A program made the position numbers and the translations under genes. A stretch of DNA of 51,309 bases from Thiotrichales bacterium (GTDB lineage: Bacteria > Pseudomonadota > Gammaproteobacteria > Thiomicrospirales > Thiomicrospiraceae): contig JAFGXP010000002.1 in assembly GCA_016936535.1 (NCBI GenBank), positions 1 through 51,309 of the forward strand, written 5' to 3'. Below are positions 34,099-41,329 of the stretch, one piece after another. Position 1 is the first letter of the stretch, and each line of letters starts with the position of its first letter. The notes beneath the pieces are model-generated. The model was not told the origin of the DNA and made no database searches. It was given only the letters and a program-made list of their open reading frames with translations.

Positions 34099-35097
34099 AT
34101 GCGTTTTGCAAGCAAGCGAATTCAGCAAGTCGCCTGCCATGCGGCACGGTTTGGTGTTTTGATATTCGGTGGCTTAGCTTTGACTGGCGCGCCGGTTTAT
34201 GCTCAAGAGCCGCCATTGATTGATTTGGGCGCGGAGTTGGAACAGTTGCAGCAAAAGCCGGCTTCACCCTCTGGGCAAGCGGTTCAGAATCCGGCACCGC
34301 CCGAACCCGCTTCGCCGGAGAAACTCTCCAAGCCAGCCAAGGCGGCAACGAAACCCGTCGAAACGCCTCCACCGGATTGGGGTTACCAAGGTCAAAACGG
34401 TCCTCAAGCTTGGGGCCGTTTAGCGCCCGAATTTTCGCTGTGTGCCACAGGTAAAAATCAGTCACCGATTGATTTACGCGATGCCCGTGCAATCGGTACT
34501 CAAGGCCTGCCAAGCTTGGATATTTTTTATCGGGATGTCCCGCTGAAATTGCAGCATACCGGTAAAGGAGTCCAAGTGAATTATCCGATCGGCAGCGGTT
34601 TTATTCAGGTTGCCGGGCAACGTTATGAGTTGATGAGTTTGGCGTTACATACGCCAAGCGAGCATTATAAAGAGGGCTTTTCGTATCCGTTAGAAGTTCA
34701 AATTGAGCATCGCAACGGCGACGGTCAACGTGTGATGATTGCGGTTATTTTTCAAGAGGGGGCATTCAATCCACAACTGGATGTGTTGTTGGGTCCGCTG
34801 CCCAAAACGGCCGGCAAAGAGCTGTTCTTTCGTGGGTTAAGCTTGAATCCAGTGCAGTTTTTGCCAGGCAATACCGAGTTTTACCAGTATAACGGTTCTT
34901 TAACTCAGCCACCTTGTAGCGAAGGGGTCTATTGGATGGTGTTTAAGCAGCCGTTGGAGGCTTCGGCTGAGCAAATTCAGCGTTTAACCGAGGTGCTTGG
35001 CGACAATGCTCGGCCTCCTCAAGCCTTGAATGCCCGCCATTTGTTGAAGTCATGGTCGGAGTTGCCGTTGGAAAACCGGCCTTATGAGTTTTATTAG
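34099..35097 (+). CDS. Alpha-carbonic-anhydrase-fold protein lacking two zinc ligands
   Basis: A 332-residue exported protein. Signal peptide to about residue 35 (APVYAQ), a Pro/Ala-rich linker (52-91), then an alpha-CA domain: WGYQGQNGPQAWGRLAPEFSLCATGKNQSPIDL, LPGNTEFYQYNGSLTQPPCSEGVYWMVF and PPQALNARHLL are all canonical. The zinc site is broken. The family FHFH pair reads LALH (A182, H184), and the ExHxVH stretch reads EVQIEH (Q201), so the histidines equal to human CAII H94 and H119 are Ala and Gln. Normal reversible CO2 hydration is therefore unlikely. Possible roles are a scaffold, bicarbonate/CO2 binding, or a different metal site. Shine-Dalgarno-like AGGGGAAAAGG is upstream. Confidence 0.85.
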   Translation: MRFASKRIQQVACHAARFGVLIFGGLALTGAPVYAQEPPLIDLGAELEQLQQKPASPSGQAVQNPAPPEPASPEKLSKPAKAATKPVETPPPDWGYQGQNGPQAWGRLAPEFSLCATGKNQSPIDLRDARAIGTQGLPSLDIFYRDVPLKLQHTGKGVQVNYPIGSGFIQVAGQRYELMSLALHTPSEHYKEGFSYPLEVQIEHRNGDGQRVMIAVIFQEGAFNPQLDVLLGPLPKTAGKELFFRGLSLNPVQFLPGNTEFYQYNGSLTQPPCSEGVYWMVFKQPLEASAEQIQRLTEVLGDNARPPQALNARHLLKSWSELPLENRPYEFY

Positions 35098-35117
35098 GGT
35101 CTGCGCAAGGGTAAATC

Positions 35118-35582
35118 TTAATAAAACGCAGAACTCGTTCCCTTATTTCCAGCGTGGTTTGATTGCGCTAAGGTGGGCGTTTCATCGTAGGGTGCGATAA
35201 ATTCTTTGGGGATTTTCTTAGGGAGATGTGTGTCGAGCGTGATGCACACATAACGGCTCTGCGCGCGAAAAATAATCGTCTCATCCTCAAGTCGCTTAAA
35301 CTCAAAGTAGCGCGTTCGCTGGCAGCAGCCTTCTCTTACGCCAATCCACGTTTTCAGCTCAAGGGTCTGCCCCAGATAGCCACTGGCCAAATAATGCATT
35401 TGGTGTTCTCGTACCGCAAAAATCCGGTTTAAGCGCTTTTGCAAAGCGGGTGAGATGCCCACCGCTTCTGCGTGTGCCCAAGCAAGGCGCTCCATCCATT
35501 CTAGATAACGTTTGTTGTTAACGTGTCCTAGAAAATCTAAATCGTCGGTTTGTATCAGATAGGTTTCAGCATAGGATTTCAT
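35118..35582 (-). CDS. Acyl-CoA thioesterase, hotdog (4HBT/YbgC-like)
   Basis: A 154-residue hotdog-fold protein. TDDLDFLGHVNNKRYLEWMERLAW carries the 4HBT signature with the catalytic-type Asp and the GHVNN turn; HYLASGYLGQTLELKTWIG and FRAQSRYVCITLD fill out the fold. It probably hydrolyses an acyl-CoA or acyl-ACP thioester. The start at 35582 is chosen because homology begins here; the reading frame continues upstream to 35699 but that segment shows no thioesterase similarity. Converges on the carbonic-anhydrase-like gene. Confidence 0.85.
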   Translation of the reverse strand: MKSYAETYLIQTDDLDFLGHVNNKRYLEWMERLAWAHAEAVGISPALQKRLNRIFAVREHQMHYLASGYLGQTLELKTWIGVREGCCQRTRYFEFKRLEDETIIFRAQSRYVCITLDTHLPKKIPKEFIAPYDETPTLAQSNHAGNKGTSSAFY

Positions 35583-35756
35583 GCGTTGTCTTAGACCTGT
35601 AAGCGTTTTATGACGGCAAAGATTGAACCATAAAAAGGCAGGCAATACGATTTTTTGCCGGTAAACGACTATCTGGATGGAGAGCTTGAGTGTCTTCATC
35701 GTTAATTTCCAGTAAAATACCGTTCAATTTTTACAATCTCAATTTGTGGTAAAGCT

Positions 35757-36872
35757 ATGTCTGGAAATACGTTAGGTCAAAATTTTCGCGTCACTACCTT
35801 TGGCGAGAGTCATGGGATTGCCTTAGGGTGCATTGTGGATGGCTGCCCTCCAGGTTTGGCGTTGTGCGCGGCAGACATTCAAGCCGAGTTGGATCGTCGT
35901 AAACCCGGAACTTCAAAGCATTCGACTGCCCGACGTGAAGACGATGAAGTGCAAATCCTATCCGGTGTTTTTGAAGGTAAAACCACCGGAACGCCAATTG
36001 GCATGATGATTTACAACAAAGATCAGCGTTCGCAAGATTATTCAAAAGTGGCCGAAACTTTCCGTCCTGCCCATGCGGATTACACCTACACCCAAAAATA
36101 CGGCTTTCGCGATTATCGTGGTGGCGGGCGTTCTTCGGCTCGTGAAACCGCCATGCGTGTGGCGGCAGGCGCCATCGCCAAAAAATACTTAAAAGACCGT
36201 CTAGGCGTTGAAGTCAAAGGCTACCTGTCGCAGCTTGGGCCGATTAAGGTAGAAAATGTCACTTGGCCGTTTGATAACGACAACACTTATTTTTGCCCTG
36301 ACCCGCAAAAGAGCGAAGAAATTCGTCAATATATGGACGAATTGTTAAAACAAAAAAATTCGGTCGGTGCAAAGATTTCGATCATTGCTAAAAATGTTCC
36401 TGTTGGGCTGGGAGAGCCCGTATTTGATCGTTTGGATGCGGATTTGGCACACGCGTTGATGAGCATTAACGCGGTGAAAGGCGTTGAGATTGGTGATGGT
36501 TTTGCGGTTGCCGCTCAGCTTGGTACCGAGCATCGTGATGAGATGACTGCAGAAGGTTTTCAATCCAACCATGCTGGGGGGATTTTGGGAGGCATTTCGA
36601 CTGGTCAAGACATTATCGCGCACATTGCGCTCAAACCGACCTCCTCCATTATGACCCCGGGTCGTTCAATCAATTCAGCGGGTGAAACAATTGAGATGGT
36701 GACCAAAGGGCGGCATGATCCTTGTGTTGGGATTCGCGCTACGCCGATTGCCGAAGCGCAAATGGCGATTGTACTGTTGGATCACTTTCTGCGTAATCGT
36801 GCTCAGAATGGCGATGTTCAGGCACCGATTGTCGATTTGGCCACAAAATATTTGGCGACAAAATCGGTCTGA
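35757..36872 (+). CDS. aroC: Chorismate synthase
   Basis: A 371-residue FMN-dependent enzyme converting EPSP to chorismate, the last shikimate step. [59 protein letters not shown] and [16 protein letters not shown] are signature stretches, with the active-site His residues in GESHG and RPAHADYT. Normal length. Monocistronic, followed by a strong terminator. Confidence 0.98.
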   Translation: MSGNTLGQNFRVTTFGESHGIALGCIVDGCPPGLALCAADIQAELDRRKPGTSKHSTARREDDEVQILSGVFEGKTTGTPIGMMIYNKDQRSQDYSKVAETFRPAHADYTYTQKYGFRDYRGGGRSSARETAMRVAAGAIAKKYLKDRLGVEVKGYLSQLGPIKVENVTWPFDNDNTYFCPDPQKSEEIRQYMDELLKQKNSVGAKISIIAKNVPVGLGEPVFDRLDADLAHALMSINAVKGVEIGDGFAVAAQLGTEHRDEMTAEGFQSNHAGGILGGISTGQDIIAHIALKPTSSIMTPGRSINSAGETIEMVTKGRHDPCVGIRATPIAEAQMAIVLLDHFLRNRAQNGDVQAPIVDLATKYLATKSV

Positions 36873-36960
36873 AAAAGGGTAGAACAGGTTCCGATTTCGT
36901 CTCTGCGCAGCGCGAACGAAAAAACGTTTATCTCGTTCTAGTTTTTATGGGCAGGAAGCA

Positions 36961-36995
36961 AACGCTGTAAGATTTTCTTGCAGCGTTTTTTGTTT
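36961..36995 (+). terminator. Rho-independent terminator after aroC
   Basis: AACGCTGTAAGA (36961-36972) pairs with TCTTGCAGCGTT (36976-36987) over 12 bp with one G-U pair and a 3-nt loop, followed by a T-run. It lies only 24 nt before the next start codon. Confidence 0.9.
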
Positions 36996-37018
36996 CAGCC
37001 ATTCATGATGAGAGCAAA

Positions 37019-38176
37019 ATGCAAAATTTGAGTCATCAAGATCAGTGTTCGTGCTGGCCTTTGTCGGTGCATTATTTTCTGTATTTCTCCCTGTTGGGGA
37101 CGATTCTCCCGTATTTGGCACTTTATCTTCGCTCGCTGGATTTTTCACCGGCGCAAATTGGTGAGCTATTGGCCGTGTTTATGCTCACTAAAGTAGTAGC
37201 CCCAAATTTATGGGGATATTTTTCCGACCGGAGTGGTCGGCCGATTTTTTGGGTGCGGCTTGCGACCTTTTTGGCCTTGTTGTTTGCGCTTGGTTTTTTT
37301 CTTTGGCGCAGCTATTGGGGATTGTTTGCGGTGTTGTTGCTGTTTAGCTTTTTTTGGCACGCCAGTCTTCCGCAATTTGAGTCCTATACCTTTAAGCAAC
37401 TGGGTTCAGCCAAGCATCGGTACGGCCAGATTCGGCTTTGGGGCTCGCTCGGGTTTATTGCTGCTGTTCTGTTATTTGGTTGGTTATTTGAACAGACCGG
37501 TGTTGCCTTGTTGCCGTGGGTCTTGAGTTTGCTGTTGCTGCTGGTGTGGGGCAGTAGCTTTTTGGTAAAAGATCAGCCGAATTTGCATACTCCATCCATT
37601 CATCGTGAACGGTTTTTAACGATTTTGCGTCGTCCAGAAGTGTTTGCGTTGCTGATAGCCAGTTTTTTGCTACAGGCTTCGCACGGTGTTTACTACAGTT
37701 TTTTCACCATTCAAATGACCGGTTTGGGGCTGAGTAAAACCTTAACGGCTTGGCTCTGGGCCTTGGGGGTCTTGGCCGAGATTGCCGTTTTTTGGTGGAT
37801 GGCGCAGTTATTTATCCATTTTTCAGTACGAAAACTGATTTTACTGGCGGCGGCCCTGAGCGTGGTACGTTGGGCGATTACTGGGCAACTTGAAACCTCT
37901 TTGGCTTGGTTGGTTTTTGCACAAACCTTGCATGCGGCCAGTTTTGGTCTGTTTCATGCCGGTGCTATCCATTTAATTGACCGTTATTTTACCGGCGCAC
38001 ACCACGGCAAAGGACAGGCGTTGTTTGCCGCCTCCAGTCATGGTCTGGGAGGCGCCATCGGCATGTTGATAGCCGGCTACGCTTGGGCAGCAGGTGGGGC
38101 GAGTTTGAGTTATGCCTTAATGAGTGGATTGGCATTGCTGGCATTAGGCATTGCCTGGCGTTGGGTGAAAGAATAA
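37019..38176 (+). CDS. MFS transporter, HcaT/PPP-like
   Basis: A 385-residue inner-membrane transporter with about twelve helices. YFSLLGTILPYLALYLRSLDFSPAQIGELL and the loop 2-3 motif GYFSDRSGRP (a variant of GxxxDRxGRR) place it in the MFS family, and the overall pattern (FWHASLPQFESYTF, GQIRLWGSLGFI) is that of the HcaT/phenylpropionate-permease group. The substrate is unknown and this group is frequently misnamed. It lies upstream of the zur-like gene by 94 nt but need not be co-regulated. Confidence 0.85.
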   Translation: MQNLSHQDQCSCWPLSVHYFLYFSLLGTILPYLALYLRSLDFSPAQIGELLAVFMLTKVVAPNLWGYFSDRSGRPIFWVRLATFLALLFALGFFLWRSYWGLFAVLLLFSFFWHASLPQFESYTFKQLGSAKHRYGQIRLWGSLGFIAAVLLFGWLFEQTGVALLPWVLSLLLLLVWGSSFLVKDQPNLHTPSIHRERFLTILRRPEVFALLIASFLLQASHGVYYSFFTIQMTGLGLSKTLTAWLWALGVLAEIAVFWWMAQLFIHFSVRKLILLAAALSVVRWAITGQLETSLAWLVFAQTLHAASFGLFHAGAIHLIDRYFTGAHHGKGQALFAASSHGLGGAIGMLIAGYAWAAGGASLSYALMSGLALLALGIAWRWVKE

Positions 38177-38270
38177 TTTGCGGGTCTTGGCAAAAACACG
38201 TTAAGGTAAGTGCGGCCATTTTAGGTCTGCGCTTTGGCGCTGAGTATTATCGTATTATTGGAGTGGAGCA

Positions 38271-38720
38271 ATGACCCCTTTACAACAAGCTAAACAGATT
38301 TGTGCCTCAAATGGCCAAAATCTAACGCCAATTCGTGAGGCGGTTTTTTCCATCTTATTGCAGGGCGCTCAGCCAATGAGTGCCTATGAAATTTTAGATC
38401 GTTACCGACAAAATCAACCATCTGGCGCACAACCCCCAACCATTTATCGAGCCTTAGCTTTCTTGGAAGAAAATGGCCTGATTCATCGGATGGCCTCCAC
38501 TCGGCAGTTTTTGGTTTGTGATCATCTTGGTGAACATCATGCCCATGATGTGACGCAGTTTTTTATCTGCGATGCGTGCGGTGCGGTGGAAGAATCGATT
38601 ATTTCGCACGCTTTGTGGCATGAAATTACCGATCAAGCCGCCAAAATTCAGTTTCAGGTAAAGCAACCCAGTCTCGAAATTCATGGCGTGTGCCGCAACT
38701 GCCGAACCGGTGTCAACTGA
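38271..38720 (+). CDS. zur: Fur-family zinc regulator (Zur-like)
   Basis: A 149-residue Fur-fold repressor. Winged helix LTPIREAVFSILLQGAQPMSAYEILDRY...PPTIYRALAFLEENGLIHR, then a C-terminal dimerisation and metal domain with FLVCDHLGEHHAHDV, CDACG and CRNCR, giving the two CxxC structural zinc sites and the His-rich sensor site. Zur rather than Fur is favoured by length, the Cys pattern and the Zur-box-like palindromes in front of the next genes. Zn-bound Zur would repress the COG0523, lipoprotein and ZnuD-like genes downstream. Confidence 0.88.
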   Translation: MTPLQQAKQICASNGQNLTPIREAVFSILLQGAQPMSAYEILDRYRQNQPSGAQPPTIYRALAFLEENGLIHRMASTRQFLVCDHLGEHHAHDVTQFFICDACGAVEESIISHALWHEITDQAAKIQFQVKQPSLEIHGVCRNCRTGVN

Positions 38721-38804
38721 ACGGAAAGTAAGATCACTTTTGCTTAAGGTTTTAAGGCGATAGGGGCCTTGGATATTAAATAACGTTTTCTTATTTAATT
38801 GTGG

Positions 38805-38847
38805 TTGACTCTGGTTGAGTTGTAGTGTGTTATGTTATAGCATTTGC
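38805..38847 (+). promoter_or_regulatory. Promoter with overlapping Zur box of the COG0523 gene
   Basis: TTGACT (38805-38810) and TGTTAT (38828-38833) are 17 nt apart. The palindrome GTGTGTTATGTTATAGCATTTGC (38825-38847 in two halves around the centre) resembles the enterobacterial Zur box (ATGTTATA-N-TATAACAT) and covers the -10, as expected for repression. Confidence 0.6.
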
Positions 38848-38869
38848 ATGATTCAAGAGGGAAAAAGTT

Positions 38870-40078
38870 ATGCCAGTCAATTCAACGCGTCTACCGGTAA
38901 CGGTGCTGTCCGGTTTTTTAGGAGCGGGTAAAACCACTTTGCTTAATCATATTTTGAATAATCGTGAAAATTTGCGGGTTGCGGTCATTGTCAATGACAT
39001 GAGCGAGGTGAATATCGACGCTGATTTGCTTAATAGCGAAGTGGAACTGAACCGCGCCGAAGAGAAGATGGTGGAGATGTCCAACGGCTGCATCTGCTGT
39101 ACCTTACGCGAAGATTTATTGATTGAGGTTGGCAAGCTGGCAGAATCGGGGCGTTTTGATTATCTTCTGATTGAGTCAACCGGCATTTCCGAGCCCTTGC
39201 CCGTGGCGGAAACCTTTACCTTTACCTTTACCTTTGCCGATGAACAGGGGCGTTCTCTTTCTGATGTGGCGCGTTTAGATACGATGGTCACGGTCGTGGA
39301 TGGCAAACATTTTTTACGCGATTTTTATCAAGCCCAACCTTTACAAGAGAGCGGTGAGCATTTAGGCGAAGAAGATCTGCGTTCTGTAGCCGATTTATTG
39401 ATTCAACAGGTTGAGTTTGCCGATGTGCTGCTCATTTCTAAAACCGATTTAATGAATAAAGATGAGGTGAATACGCTTAAAGCAACCTTATTGACGCTCA
39501 ATCCACAAGCCAAAATTTACCCGATGGAACAGGGGAAGATTGATTTGCACCAGGTGTTAAACACCGGCTTGTTTGATTTTGATCAGGCGCAACAAGCGCC
39601 AGGTTGGCTCAAAGAAATGCGCGGAGAGGCTATGCCAGAAACTGAAGAGTATGGCATTAGCAGTTTTGTGTTTCGGGCGCGCCGGCCTTTTCATCCCCAA
39701 AAATTTTGGGAGTTTTTGCATCAAGATTTACCGCAAGGCAAATTACTGCGTTCCAAAGGGTATTTTTGGTTAGCCTCACAGCCGCAAATGGCGGGGATTT
39801 GGCAACAAGCAGGTGGAATTGCCCATCACGGCTGGGCAGGCATGTTTTGGAAAGCCGTACCGGAAAGCCAATGGCCAAGTGATGCAGAATCGCGTGGATT
39901 GATTGCTAAGAAATGGGTCGAGCCCTTCGGTGATATGCGTCAGGAACTGGTTTTTATTGGTCAGGCGTTAGACAAAAAACAGATGATTCGCCAGCTTCAT
40001 GCCTGCCTGCTGGAAGAAGATGAGCTTTATGCCGGTATGGCCTATTGGCAGAAAATGCACGATCCCTTTGCCGCTTAA
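38870..40078 (+). CDS. COG0523 GTPase, zinc metallochaperone-like (ZigA/YjiA type)
   Basis: A 402-residue G3E GTPase. P-loop [15 protein letters not shown] (15-29), [13 protein letters not shown] (Walker B region), the CICC metal-binding motif (C74, C76, C77) and [10 protein letters not shown] (NKxD-like guanine specificity); C-terminal CobW domain. Such proteins move zinc to client enzymes or spare it during starvation. A four-unit ACCTTT repeat encodes T115-F122 as alternating Thr-Phe. It follows zur with a Zur-box promoter between them, so zinc rather than cobalt or nitrile-hydratase function is favoured. Confidence 0.88.
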   Translation: MPVNSTRLPVTVLSGFLGAGKTTLLNHILNNRENLRVAVIVNDMSEVNIDADLLNSEVELNRAEEKMVEMSNGCICCTLREDLLIEVGKLAESGRFDYLLIESTGISEPLPVAETFTFTFTFADEQGRSLSDVARLDTMVTVVDGKHFLRDFYQAQPLQESGEHLGEEDLRSVADLLIQQVEFADVLLISKTDLMNKDEVNTLKATLLTLNPQAKIYPMEQGKIDLHQVLNTGLFDFDQAQQAPGWLKEMRGEAMPETEEYGISSFVFRARRPFHPQKFWEFLHQDLPQGKLLRSKGYFWLASQPQMAGIWQQAGGIAHHGWAGMFWKAVPESQWPSDAESRGLIAKKWVEPFGDMRQELVFIGQALDKKQMIRQLHACLLEEDELYAGMAYWQKMHDPFAA

Positions 40079-40089
40079 AAAAAAGCGAT

Positions 40090-40110
40090 AAATGTTATGT
40101 TATTACGTTT
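40090..40110. promoter_or_regulatory. Zur-box-like palindrome 1
   Basis: AAATGTTATG-T-TATTACGTTT, a 21-bp imperfect palindrome with AAA...TTT ends and a GTTA/TTAC core, resembles the Zur consensus. It lies 79 nt upstream of the lipoprotein start. Confidence 0.55.
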
Positions 40111-40115
40111 TATTT

Positions 40116-40134
40116 AATGTTATATTGTAACGCG
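40116..40134. promoter_or_regulatory. Zur-box-like palindrome 2
   Basis: AATGTTATA-T-TGTAACGCG aligns with the Zur consensus, closely on the left half. It is centred 25 bp from box 1, about 2.4 helical turns away, so two dimers could bind side by side. It lies between the COG0523 and lipoprotein genes. Confidence 0.65.
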
Positions 40135-40188
40135 TTTTTTTCCAGCTCTCTTTTAGTAGATACATAAGATGATTAATAGGTACACAAG

Positions 40189-41262
40189 ATGATTTTTCAC
40201 AATGCTCGGTTTTCCTTTGTTCCCAGCCAATTGGCGCTCATTTTAAGTTTCAGCACCTTACTCTTGAGTGGTTGTGGTGGGGGATCGGGTTCATCCCCAC
40301 TACCTCCCGCGCAAGAACCGGCCGCCGAGCCACGCTTCTTGGGCTTACCGGCGGGCTTAACCTTGAGTATGGTGGATACGCACGGCCTGAAATATTACGC
40401 CTTCAATACCGACAGCGAAACCTTGACCGATTTAAATGCCTTGGCCGACGCCAGTTCAGATAGCGCCGTGCAAGCACTGCGCATCAGTGACGCGAGCCTT
40501 TTAGGGTCGTTTTTGCAATGGCCGGATTTTCGGGTGGTGAACGCAGTCGAAAAACTAGACGGAAAATATCTGTTGATGAAACCGGCTTATCAAGCCGGCA
40601 CGGCGGTTATCGCCGGTACGGCCGACAATCCGGGCGACTTTACCCAGTTAACGCATTTTCATGATACGGAGCTGGCTGCGCACAGTGACGCCGAGTTTTA
40701 TGGAGCGGATAGCTGTACTCAAGCCGACCAAGATGCTGGAACCTGTAGCGGAAAATATTATGGTATGCAGCGTTTAAATGCCTTTGTGGCCGAGCAAAAC
40801 GAATTAGAAGCTGAGTTGGCTGGGGTCTTACCGCAAGACCAAACCCTGTGTCGTGCTTATGTTGACCCTTATCAGAAATTTGAGCTAGAACAGGCAACTG
40901 CCGAAGAGACTCACGCGCACGGTGATTTGATGCACTTTGCCTTGACCGAAAGCGGACGAATCTATTTTTACACCGAAGGCGAAAACGGGCTGCAAAGCGC
41001 TCAAGGTTTTGTCGCGCTGAATGGCCTAAGTTCAGAAAACCCGATTATGAATTGTGCTCGCACCGCCGTGAGCCGAGTTAGTGAAGAGGGCATTTTGGTC
41101 TTTGTGCCAGAAACTCAAAAATTGTATTTGGTCGATTCGCATGGCGGCGACTTCCACCAACATTCGCAATGGGATCTGGCAGATTTGCTGCCGCAAGGCG
41201 TTACGGTGGATCTGATGGCGATTCTCGGTGAAGGCAGTCACGAAGAACACGCACACGAATAA
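40189..41262 (+). CDS. His-rich periplasmic lipoprotein, probable zinc-binding
   Basis: A 357-residue lipoprotein: the signal peptide ends in the lipobox LLLSGC followed by a Gly/Ser/Pro linker. The mature part contains several His clusters: THFHDTELAAH, EETHAHGDLMHF, DSHGGDFHQHSQWD and the C-terminus GSHEEHAHE. Aspartates and a few cysteines are interspersed. No named domain was recognised. Under two Zur-box-like sites and just upstream of a ZnuD-like receptor, it probably binds zinc at the outer membrane or in the periplasm. Its start region carries a 14-bp near-duplicate (40161-40174 and 40181-40194); only the second ATG opens the gene. Confidence 0.75.
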   Translation: MIFHNARFSFVPSQLALILSFSTLLLSGCGGGSGSSPLPPAQEPAAEPRFLGLPAGLTLSMVDTHGLKYYAFNTDSETLTDLNALADASSDSAVQALRISDASLLGSFLQWPDFRVVNAVEKLDGKYLLMKPAYQAGTAVIAGTADNPGDFTQLTHFHDTELAAHSDAEFYGADSCTQADQDAGTCSGKYYGMQRLNAFVAEQNELEAELAGVLPQDQTLCRAYVDPYQKFELEQATAEETHAHGDLMHFALTESGRIYFYTEGENGLQSAQGFVALNGLSSENPIMNCARTAVSRVSEEGILVFVPETQKLYLVDSHGGDFHQHSQWDLADLLPQGVTVDLMAILGEGSHEEHAHE

Positions 41263-41302
41263 ATAGGAAATCGAAACCGATTTTTTCACGATCAATGGAA
41301 AC

Positions 41303-41320
41303 AGGCAGGGAAACCTGCCT
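41303..41320 (+). other. Intercistronic hairpin with GAAA tetraloop
   Basis: AGGCAGG-GAAA-CCTGCCT is a perfect 7-bp stem with a stable GNRA loop. It ends 9 nt before the ATG of the TonB receptor gene, where the ribosome-binding site should be. No T-run follows, so it may affect translation or mRNA processing rather than terminate transcription. Confidence 0.6.
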
Positions 41321-41329
41321 TTGGTGCTT

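Noticed and set aside
40161-40194. Duplicate TACATAAGATGATT-like sequence as a mobile-element target duplication
   Set aside because: It is only 14 bp with 20-bp spacing and no element between copies; a local slippage or chance duplication is simpler.
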